Notes: a model not told the origin generated them from the sequence alone. A stretch of DNA of 64,000 bases from Nelumbo lutea (GCA_022828595.1 JAKGHH010000003.1:101641583-101705582), one strand, 5' to 3'; positions 34,214 to 46,532 are shown, counted from the stretch's first letter. Translations and numbers: made by a program.

Positions 34214-34861
34214 GAATGTAGATTTATTGCATTTGTAGTGTAAGTTTATTTAGGTTGTGTTTGATTGCAATACAAATAAATTTACAATGATGCAAAAGCA
34301 TGGCAGTGCAAATTATTTGAGTGTAAATTCTCACCTATTTTGGTTTCAAATTTTAGCTTGTTTTATTTGTTTGTAGTACAAATGAATGAAATTAAGACAT
34401 GAAGAAGAACAAAATAAAATCCAAAACAAAATTAAAATAAGAATTTGCATTTTTTATATTTGCACTCTCATGCATTTATAGTAATACAAATAAATTTGCA
34501 CTTCAACCAAATACAGCCTTACTTATTTTTTGAAGTGAAAAAGTATTTTCATTTATAATGCTTGCAATACAGTTCAAGCCATTATAGACAACAGGAAAAA
34601 TAAAAAAACAGATATAACAAAACACACAGACCCAACTGCTGCAACAAAAGTAGGGTGAAAAAATTGGTAGATTCTACCAACGATTCCAAATCGACCCATG
34701 CATTCGAACCCGTATACAAAATGGGAATAAACTGAGCACCAGGAAGGTGACTCAAGATGCCTCCAAACAAGTGTGCTAGAATATTTTTATGTACACGTTT
34801 GTGAAATATCCATGCATATGAGACTACATATATAATGCAATATAATACTTTGTGAGAGATT

Positions 34862-35490
34862 GAGGCCCTGTTTGTTTGCCTGTAATCGGTAAATTGACCC
34901 AAGTTTTTAAAAATCAGATTGGATACGGAATTGTTTTGGGGACCAGTTCTTGAGTTGAATGGTCTGACCGTCTGGTTCGAATGGATAATTTGTTCTGATT
35001 TAAAAAATAATAATTACAATAAAGAATGATAAAAAAAATGTTGTCCAAGTCGATGGGTCAATAGTTCGACAACCTGGGTCAGTGGGTCACTGACCAAATC
35101 AATAATTTTTGGCCCATGAACGACTTTGGGGTGAAACTTAACCTGTTGCCTCACAAGTTCTCAGGTCAATTGGTCTGACCATTTGGTCTGGATTTCAAAA
35201 CTATGAGTTAACCAGAAGCCTCACATTTCTTTGCCTCTATGTTGGGTTCCATGATAACCGAAGATACTTGAGAATATCAGTTACTTGGATAATCAATACC
35301 TTCTTGTAAGGTGGATAAACAACTTACCCACGCCAATAGTGCTCTCTCCCTCCCACTGCTCTTTTTTTATGGGTAACTTGTAACATACAAGAATGATAGA
35401 GCCTCACTTATTTGGGCAATTTTTACTGAAAAAACACTTACCCAGATAAATATAGTTACCCAAATAAGTAAAAAAGAACGAGGCCTGAAT
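34862..35490. repeat. 'GAGGCCCTGTTTG' MITE with a nested CCGGTTTTAAAAC-type copy
   Basis: 'gaggccctgtttgtttgcct' (34862) and inverted 'aaagaacgaggcctga' (35474) bracket the block. Between them 34897-35210 is a reverse-oriented copy of the ~290-bp family ('agtttttaaaaatcag...gatttcaaaactatg'). The simplest reading is insertion of one repeat into the other. Confidence 0.6.
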
Positions 35491-36053
35491 GGAAAGTATA
35501 TGACAAATGCAATGCAAACAATTATAGCATATTAGGGCTTAAAAACAAGACTTTTAGTGCCATTTTCATTCATAACTCCCATGTGTTTGAGAAAAAGCAG
35601 GTTTTTATTGTCATTTTCTGCTTGGTTTGGGATCAAAATAGAGCCTGATGCATTTTAGTGCTTTTTTATTGCCTTTCTAGGTTCTATTTTAGATTTCCCT
35701 AGCTTTTCCTTCTTTTTCTTTCTAACCAAACATAGCATGGATACTCATTTAAAATTGGAAGATAATTCATTTTTAAGAATTGAGAAAGTTTCAAATTGAT
35801 TCCAGAAATTATATCTTAAAAATGGGCATTTGGTGATTTTGAACCATTCTGATCTTAGAAACCAATGTTCCATCATTTTAGTTTATTTAATGCCATGTCC
35901 ATTGTTAAATCTTTTTTTTTTCATTATTTCAATCCATGTACTTTCTGGCTTTTCTTATTTCTTGATCCTTTTAACTTGCAATGGATTACTTATTCAATTA
36001 TTCATCTCATCTCAGAAATCACTGAAATTGAAATTGTTCATGATGGATGACAT

Positions 36054-36180
36054 CACCTAAACAGGGTTTTCTAGTATCATGTTTTGAGAAAGCTGAAATT
36101 TATGGTCATTGTAGGGCTTTTTCTCACACTTTAACAAAAGGAAATAGATGTGCAGACTTTCTTGCAAATAGCCAAATAGA
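36054..36180 (+). pseudogene. RNase H-domain fragment of a LINE-type element
   Basis: The forward frame contains '...AFSHTLTKGNRCADFLANS...', which resembles the end of the RNase H-like domain attached to plant non-LTR reverse transcriptases (a 'VxREGNxxADxLA' motif). Nothing else of such an element is present within several hundred bases either side, so this is a short dead fragment. Confidence 0.5.
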
Positions 36181-36545
36181 GGAGTTGTGGGAGACTTTCT
36201 CTGTTAGAGGCAGACGCCATCCTTTCACGATTTTTCTCTCCTAGTGCTCAATAATTTATATCCCATTTCTCAAGTATAAATCGAGCTTGAATCTCAGGAT
36301 AAGCTCAATTAGTTATTTGAATTTGAATTTGAACAATAAAAAGTTTGGTTTTAAAAGCTCGTGAGCTTAATTTGACTCAAACTCAAACCTAATAGTATTT
36401 TAGTTAAGTCAAGCCAAGACATGCCAAAGTTTGACTCGATTCCACTAGATTGCTCCCCTACTCCCTTGTATTGATTTACCTATTTTTTGATAATGGTTAA
36501 TAAAATTTAAGGTGGTCATCCATCCACCTTAAGTAAGGTTAGGTA

Positions 36546-36892
36546 AGAGTGTCAATGAACCGGTTTTGGATTGGATCCCATCCAGTCCAAAATATTTATT
36601 AGATTGGATTGGACCTAGTCCATCCATAACAAATTTATATTGGATTGGATTGGATCAAGCCAATATCTGGTCCATTGATATAAGATAAGAATATATGTGT
36701 CAATGGACCGGGTTTGGGTTGAAACCAATCTAAATCAAAATAATTCCGAACAGATTGGATGGTTCAGACATTAAATTGGACTGGCCCAAATTGGTCCAAA
36801 CCATTCATTGGATTGGATTGGATCTGGTCCATTTATAATGGACTCACATTGGACTGGATCGGATCGGACCAAATCCAGTCCAATTGACACCC
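36546..36892. mobile_element. Foldback repeat with GTGTCAATGGACC-type ends
   Basis: 'gagtgtcaatgaaccggttt' on the left and, inverted, 'aggggtgtcaattggactgg' on the right. A second left-like end, 'tgtgtcaatggaccgggttt', lies inside at 36694. No target duplication could be read. Confidence 0.6.
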
Positions 36893-37507
36893 CCATTGTT
36901 AGGGATCTTAAAAAATGGTCATTATGGGGCTGACATGGACAGTTACAATGTTACAAGACCAATCCAAAGAATCCCTCGTCAATAATGAATGGCCAAAACA
37001 TTCAACTCACGAATGGAGAAACTAAGGCCATTTTCGGATTAGGGTGGATTTAGATTTAAAGATGACATTCAAAGACAAAAATTCTCTCTTAGGTTGAGTA
37101 GTAACACTACGGTTTATAACCAATGAGAACAACCTATGGGTTCGAAACTCGAATCCATTTCCAATCCTCCAAGCCAAACACTGCCTAGGGTAACAGAAAT
37201 GAGCTTTTGCCCTGTTAAAAGTACTTATTTGAATGCAGTTCTCCTCTATATTGAAACGATACTCCATTGGTTAAAAGTACTTCTTTGATTCTCACTCCTG
37301 CATTAGAAGTTCATTTGTGAATTATATAGCGCTCAAAACTACGACTCATGGGGTCCACAAGCCAGGCCTAGGCCCATTCTGCTAGCCCAACCCATGCGCT
37401 TGAGGTTGGAGTAGAGGCGTCCGGATGAACTGGAGACAAGATTGTACACACCGGGCTGGGCTACCTATTACGAGTGAACGCGTCAGTGTTTAGTACAGAT
37501 GGGACAT

Positions 37508-37727
37508 AAAGTGAATACGGGCGTGTTCACTCGTGATAATTATTCTAATATTGTTTTTATTTTAATGAATTTTTATTATATATTTATATATTAAACTGTA
37601 ATGGACCATCCGGTTTAAAGTGAATACGGGCGTGTTCACTCGTGATAATTATTCTAATATTGTTTTTATTTTAATGAATTTTTATTATATATATTTATAT
37701 ATTAAACTGTAATGGACCCATTGATCG
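37508..37727. repeat. Near-identical 109-bp tandem duplication
   Basis: Copies 37508-37616 and 37617-37727 both begin 'aaagtgaatacgggcgtgtt'. They differ by a 2-bp TA indel in an AT tract and the terminal bases only. Confidence 0.9.
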
Positions 37728-38149
37728 AAAAACCAGTGGACAAAGTGGTTCCGATTCTTGGTCAGTTTTTAAAATATTACCTAAGCTAGTCAGCTATATA
37801 CATTCACAAATGTACACGACTCATGCCATGTCATTCTAGGAAAATGGCCACATAAGATTGAGGGACGTAGAAATTCCTCCTCTTTTTTGATCCCTTAGGC
37901 AATGGTTAATACAATTGGGACTTGGAGGGGATGTGGATCAACATATTCTTGATTCTTGAGCAGTCCTGATCTGATTTAGATATAGGGTTAATGCAAGGTT
38001 TAAAATATCGATACATCCCGGTACACCAAAAGGGCATATTGGCACATTAAACCCTGTGATTTGAGTTTTTTTTTTTAATTTGAGAGGAAGGATATTTTTG
38101 TGTTATTTAATTATTAAAAAATATTTTCTTAAAATGTCTTAAAATAGGC

Positions 38150-38400
38150 ATTTCTATCGGTAAAAGATAAGAGCGGTTGACCTAAGAACCATTCAGGTAA
38201 CCGGTTCCATTTCACCCTAAAACCGCTCCAGGGGCAAAAACCATTGACTTGGTTAGTAACCTGCTGACCTGGGTGGTCAAACCGCCCACCCATCAACGTC
38301 GACAACAGTGTTTGGCTATTTTTTATTTTAATTAGAACGGGCCATCTGTTCAAACTGGATGGTCGGACCGTTTGACCTGGGAACCAGTTTTTAAAACCTT
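38150..38400. repeat. Copy of the CCGGTTTTAAAAC-type repeat
   Basis: 'aaccattcaggtaaccggtt', 'aaaccgctccaggggcaaaa' and 'ggtcggaccgtttgacctgg', ending 'ccagtttttaaaaccttgg'. The left end is worn. Confidence 0.65.
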
Positions 38401-38489
38401 GGTATTATTGCAACTACAGAGAAGTTTGCACATAAAGCAAAATACCAATGATGAAGGATCTCACATTGATCAAAATCTTAATGAAAATG

Positions 38490-39012
38490 GGAAAATTCCC
38501 GATTAGTACCTATACTTTTGACCTAGTGCCATTTTGGTCCCCGAACTTTCAAATGCGACAATTCAATACCCGAACTTTCAAAACGTATCAATCCAGCACT
38601 TACCGTTTACCGGCCGTTAAATACCTTTTAAAATGACACAAATGCCCCTCAAGTGTGATCTAATTTTCATCATCAACCATCCAAACATTGACAAAAATTT
38701 AATAGTCCTATATCCTCGCATCTTTTATTCAAGAAAGTTGGGGTCTAGAATGCCCACTGAGACCTGACCCAACTTTCTTGAATAGAAGAAGTAAGGATTT
38801 GGGATTGTTAATTTTTTGTCAATGTTTGGATGGTTGATAAAGAAAATTAAATGACACCCGAAGGACATTCGTGTCTTTTTCAAATGCCACTTAATGGCTA
38901 GTTAACGGGTGATTAATGTTAGGCACTTAATTGACATGTTTTGAAATTTTGGGTATTGAATTATCGCATTTTAAAATTCAAAGACCAAAGTGACACTAGG
39001 ACCAAATAGAAT
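38490..39012. mobile_element. Long foldback element with a central hairpin
   Basis: The left arm (38492-38620, 'tagtgccattttggtccc', 'aatacccgaactttcaaaac') is inverted at 38880-39005 ('gttttgaaattttgggtatt', 'gaccaaagtgacacta'). At the centre 'tattcaagaaagttggg' (38727) pairs with 'cccaactttcttgaatag' (38769). The whole ~520 bp can fold back. No coding frame. Confidence 0.72.
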
Positions 39013-39297
39013 TTTTTATAAAAATGTATCTTAAAACTAAAAGCTGTCATCCACTTGCACACACAATAATAGATTAATAGTATAATACATTTTACTTAGT
39101 TGACAGGAAAAAGAATTATTTTGCAACCTCCCAAACAAATTAAGAAACAAAAGAAAGATACATACAACACTTCGTCACCTACAGGATGAAACTAGAAACA
39201 CCACTAGTTTTCATTTTATTCTGTGATTACAATGCTTTATACACATGGTACCTGGGAACGAAGGAGTGGCCGAGCCAAAGGTGATGATGATCTGGGG

Positions 39298-40804
39298 CTA
39301 GGGTGGTCCAGGTGGGCCATGTGGACCAGGTGGACCAGGTGGGCCACGTCCACAGCAGCAGCACAGGAAGTCCACACTGTCAAGTACCATAGCACAAATT
39401 GGCAAGGATTAAGCTTTAATCATAAATTGCAATCAGTAAGAAAATAACAAGAAAACTGGCCAGTGCGAAAATGGAGAGGAAGCAAGAGAATAAAAAAAAA
39501 AAAAAACTTCGATTTGTTTTTAATATACTGCAAATGGAACAATTATGGAGGTGATTGGCATAGCCTTGCTATTGGTTTTTTGGATTTGATCAAAACAAAT
39601 TTGAGAGATTTTTTTTTTATTTGAAATATTTTAAAATACATTTTGAGTTGATCAATACAAATTGTTATTTCTACTGGAATGTCCAATTTGATGTTTTCTA
39701 CACACATATTTTTCTAATTGAAACCACCGATCATATATGATCTGGTAATATATTTCCCACAAATTTGTATTAATCAACCCAAAACACAACTATACCAAAC
39801 ACTCCCATATGAGCAGATTGGTGTAGTCAGTTGAAGAATTAGGTAAACATTTTGACATTTCTTTGGTGCCCCTTTCAGAGGGCTTTCACATAGGCCCGTT
39901 CACTTTTTAGGGTGTTACTTATCCTGAGACAAGTGTTTCTCGGAAAATACTTACCTAAGTAAGTGCATTTACCCATTTTCTTTTATTTTTCGAGTAAATT
40001 GTTCAATGAACCTCATATATATATGAAAAAAAAACATGTATATCTTGATCAATCTCATTGACCAACTTTTTTCCTCTCAAAAAAAAAAAAAAAAACGAAT
40101 AGGCCCATAGTGACTTTTGGCATTCCAAGAATTGAAAAACCTAAAGGCTGTGGTGGAAAATTCATTGATGTAAAACTCAAACGGTGAATTTAAAATTTTA
40201 ATGGGCGGTTAGAACTTTTTTTATGTGATAATTGACATATATAATACATCGATTTTTTTATCAATGTATATTTACATTGATTTTCAATGGAAAAAGTCAA
40301 CCGATGGAAAGGTTTTTGATGTAAACCTTATATTTGAAAACAAAGGTGTGAAAATACAGACCGGATGTAGAATTTTACACTGAAAATAAATACGTATAAA
40401 TGCAAATTAATGATGAAGCTTTTCATCGATTCACATTTACACTGAAAAATATCACCCAATTTTTCCGGTAAATCCCAAAATCCAAAATCCAAAACATCAA
40501 CCGAAAAAACCCAAAATCCAAAAAACCGTTTTTGTTAAAAATCCGAAAAACTGGAATTACATTTACATAAGCCGCAAAATCCACTTCCCGGTAAAATTAT
40601 GTCACATAACTTGTCCGAAGCAGCTCAATCAATACAGAAACCCTCCCAAACGGGCTCTTCAATATCTGACAAATGGTAATTACATAGAGACGAAATAATA
40701 ACTCACCATGAATACAAGAGTCCGCATAACCCACCACAGAGAAAACCAAAACATCCACATGGAGGAGGAGGAGGACCAGGTGGTGGAGGTGGTCCGGGAT
40801 GCAT
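39298..40804 (-). CDS. Cys-rich Pro/Gly-rich microprotein A (two exons, 58 aa)
   Basis: Exon 1 is 40804-40707 and exon 2 is 39376-39298, joined over a ~1.33-kb GT-AG intron that splits a Cys codon after its second base. The product has a Pro-rich N-terminus (residues 1-15, 'MHPGPPPPPG...'), a Cys-dotted hydrophobic centre ('CGCFGFLCGGLCGLLYSC' then 'VDFLCCCC') and a collagen-like Gly-Pro-Pro tail. This resembles small plant proteins of the cysteine-rich membrane-module kind, where a Cys cluster at the end of a hydrophobic stretch sits at the membrane; I do not know its function. Support comes from the paralogue at 43480-44644, which keeps the same exon layout, intron phase and sequence around the start codon (gagagATGc). 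It has a TATA box at 40916-40923 and a ~90-nt leader. Confidence 0.78.
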
Positions 40805-40915
40805 CTCTCTTGCTCGCCCACTCTCTGTTTGTTTGTGTGTAAAAGAACTAGAAAAGAAGGCTTAACTGGCTTGCACGCAGATCGGAGATTGGGGAACCAA
40901 GCCTCCAACTTTCAA

Positions 40916-40923
40916 CTTTTATA
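40916..40923 (-). promoter_or_regulatory. TATA box of microprotein gene A
   Basis: TATAAAAG on the reverse strand, within GGCTATAAAAGTTG, 112 bp upstream of the start codon at 40804. Confidence 0.7.
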
Positions 40924-41613
40924 GCCAAATTAAAAGGATACATACACATATGGCTGGCTTCCAGAACCCAGAAGACGATTAGTCAAAATCATTGTTCGTA
41001 TCTTGCGGGCTAGTGGCAAATAACAAATTGTAAGAATACAACACAGGAATGTGAAAAACCAGAGGCGTTTCTTGGGCTTGTTGTAAGTCGTAATTTGTAA
41101 GGATCATCGTCTGGAATTATCCAGTTGTTTGGCTTCCGTGACGGAATAAATTAAAGAGAGTTTTACACGAGAACGGAAACAAACACGAGACGAACGGAAT
41201 GCGTTCCTTGTTTTTGACTAAATGCCCCTGCCAGGCTGCTCTCTTATTTAAAGACTATTTTTAGGTGGGGCACCACTGCTTTCTTTTTGTTCGTGTCCGA
41301 AGCCAAATGATACGAAGGGATTGTGAACGCAGGCGTTGTTCATTCATTGGATGATGAGATGAAGTTGAGAAGTTAATCACTCAATCTATTGTGAGTAGAG
41401 GGAGGAACCAAAACCAAAACCAAAACGAAAAGTTTCCTACCAAACCCACATCAGAGTTGAGATCAGATCGATTCAGAAGCCAATGGAGGGTAACAAGTGG
41501 GCATTGCTTTCGGGTTTCGGCAAAAATAAATTGCAATGAGACGTGATGGGATTCATCCGTGGTGGAAAGAGAGGTTGGAATTGGAATTAGGATGTTCATT
41601 CTGACTCACTTTA

Positions 41614-42105
41614 GGGTTTGTTTGGTTCACGGGAATAGGGTTTGAAATTGGAATCGTATTCGGAATGAGTCATTCTGATGCTATCTGCTTAGTTGGGCGG
41701 AATCGGAATCTCATTCCATCAGAGTATTCTCCCATTTTGAAAGAATGATCATTTCTTCTTCCTTTCAGATAATAAAATCTCATTCCAACTGATTCCAACT
41801 TTCATTTTGATTCTTCTCTGAGCCAAATAAATTATACCCGGATGGCCAGTCACAATTTAAAAGAATAAAAGATAATCAAAACTGTTCACCAGGCGAACAA
41901 GTTGACAATTCCATAGCCCAGGTCAGCAGGTCATTGACTAAGTTAACATTTTTTGGTCAAGAACCGGACTTGGGGTGAAACGGAACTGATTGTCTGAATG
42001 GTTTTTGGACCAAATGATCCAACAATTCGGATCGGCCACGATTTAAAAACATTACATGAGAATAAACCATTCTAATTCTGATTCCAATTCCGACCATAAA
42101 CCAGA
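41614..42105. mobile_element. Tourist-like MITE split by a nested repeat
   Basis: The left half (41614-41835) begins GGGTTTGTTTGGTTCACGGG after a TTA. The right half (42055-42105, 'attctgattccaattccgac') ends the same family as 28152-28390. 41836-42060 in between is a reverse-oriented partial copy of the CCGGTTTTAAAAC-type repeat. The left limit is sound and the right limit approximate. Confidence 0.6.
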
Positions 42106-43479
42106 CAGAGAGATGTTAAAATATCAGAGACAAATCATGGAACATTAGTATGTTGTCCTTTGAGATGGCAATTTAGCCAAAGGGAGAGCTTCTGTATGCT
42201 AGGATGGATCGACTCGTGGATCCCACACATACAGTGCTTGAGCATCGATCACATGTTTCTGGATACAGTAAAATGGTGGACGTAATAGAAGTAAGATGCC
42301 TGCAATTTTAACTTGTTTTAGTCTCCTTTCTTTCTGCCGGGTGCAGGGGGTACCTCCAGGCTCCAACTGTTTTTTAACAAACACGGCTCTCGATGACTTT
42401 CGAAATACAGAAGCTGTTGCAGGAGTGGATCGGTGTTGCCTTTTAATCAGTATTCGAATATCTGGTTATTCAAGCTCTATAGATTTGGACTTGAGCTCTA
42501 TTCGATCGAGCTAACAATATGAATTTGAATTTGGCTTGTAAACTTTATTAGACAGACTTCACTAGACCCGAATTTCGATTCGAAACTCGGTTTAAATTGA
42601 ATTAAATCAAGATTTTCACAAATTGAATAACTCATGAAAAATTTGGTTTATGTTCACCCCCTCCGCTTTCGCTGACTCTTGCAGTGATCTCTTAAAGATT
42701 GACTCACTTTTAGGTCTAACCCGAGCAAGAACAAAATGGTCAAGTATCTGGTATATGTTCTCTTGGGCAGGGGAACTAAATCAGGTGGCTGTGTGTTAAA
42801 TTTTTCAGCCTGCTCCACCTTGTCTAAAACTAGAGATATGGGTCAATTTTGATTAATAAATGAATTTATAAATTAGGCTCGAACTCGATTCGAAGGTCGA
42901 TTGAAACTAAATCGAATCGAGTTTGAATAATTCGTGAAAAATTCGACTCGTGACCATCCTTACCTAAAACATAAGAAAATTGGGCTCTGGGCAGGGATAG
43001 GTTAGCGAGCCGTGAGTCGTCGTATGACTTGAACCTAATCTCTGTATCAATTGCCTGAAACCTCATATGCCATTGGGCCCAGTGCATTTGTCTTCATGCA
43101 TAATAATGCTGACTTGCCAAGAACTAGAAGACACAAAACAAGGCTCTATCAGGCAATCAAACAAACATGAAGTGGGCCGGGCAGGGCGATTTTTCAGAAT
43201 TTAAAATAAAAAGTTGATCATTACTACTGGGAGATTTTGTCACTTTGCATCATCAAGGATCATGACTTCCCTCCATTTCCAACATCTGTTCGCTTCTCGT
43301 AGGATAAGAAACCTAATTTACTGGCTGAAAATCCGACCTTTTGAAATATTAATTCAACTACTTCTCTTTAAATTTTATAACAATTCTAAGTCCAATGACT
43401 CCAAAACATATTACATCATTAAACAATAAACAAAATGATAATATATATATTGTATGATTATATTGCATTATTTCATAGT

Positions 43480-44644
43480 TTACAACTTCAAACACATAAT
43501 AAAAGAAATGGGGGAATAGTCCAGTCGTGGCCCGGGAGGGCCTGATGGTCCGCCCGGGGGTCCAGGAGGACCAGGCGGTCCTCCGAACCATGGTCCGCAG
43601 CAGTCCTGTAGAATGCAGCAACAACACAGGAAATAAAAGCTGCCAAATAACCATGATTCAATTCATAAGTTTATACACTTCAAGCAATATAAGGAGGAGG
43701 ATTTAAAACAATATAAAAGAATAGAATAAGTATGTTAACAGCAACTTCTCAAAAAATGTCATGTGTCTAAACTTGAAAAGCCACGTGTCTGAATAGTGGG
43801 GGCTATATACATATATATAGGAATAAATACTTTTGAATTTTTTTTCTTGAAGGCATTGAACAAGATGAACATAATGGCTACTTGAAAAAGGGCATCATCA
43901 TCGTTTACGATGACAGCAAGAGCAACCAAGAAGGATTTAATCCTCTATGTTGCAGGAGTTGCTCTCTCACAATTTGGGGAACCCCTCTTTTCTCTTCGTC
44001 AGCAATCTCCCCATTTCTCTCTTTTTCTTTCTCTTCTTTCTCTTCTTCTTCTCCTTCAACACCACTGTCATTTTCGAATGAAAACAAAACCCCGTCTTCT
44101 AGAGGTAGGCAGTCCACTTGTTGTTTTGCATCCTTCCAACCAAACAACAAAAACAATACAATTTGCCACCTAAACCAGCTATTTTGCATTCACAAGAACC
44201 GATTTATTTTGCATCGGTGCCTGATTTGTGTTTGCATGGCATAGGAAAAGCAATCTGTTACAAGCTGAATGAGCTAAAAGGGCCAGGGGCAAAATAAAAA
44301 CAACATGGATTGAAGTAGTAAGAAATCATTTAAACTCTCATAATTTAATAATGTATGCGACAAAAAGCAGAACAGAACAGCAAAATAGGTTTCATGTAGC
44401 CAACCCCATATAGTTGCCAATTTGGGATGAGACGGTTTAAAGTAAGAAATGATCGATGACCGAGTACAACTGAAGAAATAACTATTCACTAAAAACTAAA
44501 AAAAAAAAAAGAAGAAAAAACTGAATAAATAACTCACCAAGAAGATACAAACCGGCATATACCATCGCAAAAGAAACCACAGCACCCACAAGGAGGTGGA
44601 GGTCGTCCTGGGCCTGGACCTCCAGGTCCCCATCCCGGAGGCAT
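43480..44644 (-). CDS. Cys-rich Pro/Gly-rich microprotein B (two exons, 88 aa)
   Basis: Exon 1 is 44644-44538 and exon 2 is 43639-43480, joined over a ~0.9-kb GT-AG intron that splits a Cys codon after its second base. The protein runs from a Gly/Pro/Trp-rich start ('MPPGWGPGGPGPG'), through 'CGCCGFFCDGICRFVSSC' and the hydrophobic 'FYFLCCCCIL', to 'QDCCGPWFGG' and a Gly-Pro-Pro tail that ends with ~17 non-repetitive residues. Twelve of the 88 residues form the central Cys clusters. The layout matches gene A, so both are likely real and membrane-associated; no function can be given. An in-frame ATG at 44734 would add 30 residues, but similarity with gene A starts at 44644. It lies in block 1 of a segmental duplication whose other block holds only a broken exon 2. 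Confidence 0.8.
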
Positions 44645-45680
44645 CTCTCTCACACACACAGACACATTAGGCTCGAGCAGCAGAAATGAACTGTCTTTAA
44701 ACCAGAATGGAACCCGTGAAGCAGGCATCCACATTCATCTGTTTTAGGCTTGAGAGAGAATGAAATGTTTTGCAATGGAAGGTTAGAGTAGTAAGTGAAG
44801 GTCGTGAAGATTGTAGATTAGATGGAGAAAGAAGAATAGAATGTGAGAGCTGATCGTCTTCAACCTACCTTTCAAAACCTCGGTTAATCATGATCCTCCA
44901 ATGGCCTCTATTAAGCGTGATCATGGGCCACTGCACTCATTTACAGGTCCGAAGTCCCATTTAATTAGGTGTGCAATTTGGGTTTTAAACGGGTCAAAAG
45001 TATTACCCAAACCCATGTAGTTGGTTTACCCAATTCAAGCCTTTACAAATCTAGCAACTCTCTAACTAAACCCGACCCAAGTTGCACCCCTCCCAGTTCA
45101 ACTTATGTACAGACCTGTTCACAGGCAGGGTCAGGCCAGGTTCGGTTTGGGTTTTGTCTCTTTATATTAATACACAATGAAGTCTGAGCCCAAGCCCAAT
45201 CTGATCATCGGGCCTAGATGTTGAACCCAGCTCAGCACTCATATAAAGCCCAAAATTTGTGCTAAATGCGTGCAAACCATATAGAGTATGTATTGTCATT
45301 TGGCATATAGTTCAAGGGCACAATTGGAAATCTATTATCAAGACTTAATTTTTTTTTAATGGAAATATCTTGCTATCTCAATCCAATTCCAATTTGTTGT
45401 CTAGCCATGAGATATTTATGAGGGATGGGCAGAAGGGTAATTTTATTTCATCGATAATTAAGGGCAGAAAGGTAGTTAGTCCATCTACCAGACAAAACAG
45501 ATTTCAGTGGTCGATTAGCAATGTTTTCAAACGCAATTAAATCTTTCCAGTTCATTAGGTAGTTTCAAGTATATTGAGAAAGGATTTAAGTATCAATATG
45601 ATTTCTGTATCATTTTACTTAGATTTGCATGAATACATCCATAGATTTTTTTTTTTTTTTTAAATCTATATATCATATAA

Positions 45681-45872
45681 GAGTTCAGATCTGTGCCCCA
45701 CAAAGGGCCGTCCCACAATGTCTCACAGAACATCTTTGCCGTGTATTAAAATATTTCCTGATGATAATACCAAAACTGATGATGTCATCAGCGAGAGATA
45801 TTCTCAATATATGGAGGGGGTGTGCTGTGGGGCGTTGTGGGGCACTCCCTTGTGGGGTGCAGATGTGAGCTC
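45681..45872. mobile_element. Mutator-type MITE, copy 2 (192 bp), with 9-bp target duplication
   Basis: Ends GAGTTCAGATCTGTGCCCC (left) and GAGCTCACATCTGCACCCC (reverse complement of right). The exact 9-bp direct repeat ATCATATAA lies at 45672-45680 and 45873-45881. The duplicated block 2 carries the uninterrupted site, ATCATATAA once, at 53919-53927. Same family as 10565-10722. The frame at 45629-45868 is an artefact of the element. Confidence 0.9.
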
Positions 45873-46532
45873 ATCATATAAAGCCAATATTTACTTTGGA
45901 TTCTATATTGATCATAAAAGTTAAATCTAAATAACATGTGATATATAGTTGAAATGCTTACTTGTGCACATGCATAACACGTACATTTATACTAGTATTT
46001 AAAACTTTAAAATGATGAGTGAGACTCTAATACCTATAAATTTTAAAAAGTAAAAAATAAAAAAACAAGGGGTATGCGTCATTGATATACACAGATACCC
46101 ATCGATACCCATTGGAAGGTATCTGATGTATTGATATTTTGATCCTTGATATTGAAGTCTTTTTCAGAGTTCGACTGGAATAGAAATTATCATCGTCTAA
46201 GCCTTATCCCAACTGTATAAGCATGCTGTTATGGCATTTAAATCATTTCTTACTACTTCAACCCATGTCTTTTTTTAATAGAATAGAAATTATTATTGAT
46301 CCGAATTGAAAAGTTGGTATCAATTACCGGAGAAATTCTATCTTCAAAACTTTTACTTTTATTAGAACTTCTTGGATTTCAAGTCAGGGTTTTTATATTG
46401 TATAGTTACACAGATGGTTGCCATGGATGCATTGGAAATAGTTGTAATATGAAGCTCATAAGAGTTTTAATTTTCCCAAATTTTAATTATGAATTCAAGA
46501 GGCCCTCGAATAAATTCAAGGTTTTTGCATAA

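Noticed and set aside
43882..44244. 120-codon forward frame with Ser-rich stretch and an opposing acidic frame
   Set aside because: Lies inside the intron of microprotein gene B; the composition comes from a 'tctctctt' pyrimidine tract.
44534..44734. Longer start for microprotein B at 44734
   Set aside because: In frame, but the extra 30 residues have no counterpart in gene A. Similarity and the shared gagagATGc context begin at 44644.
45629..45924. Forward frames of 68-79 codons with a Cys-rich segment
   Set aside because: The Cys codons come from the MITE at 45681-45872 and are absent from the duplicate block.
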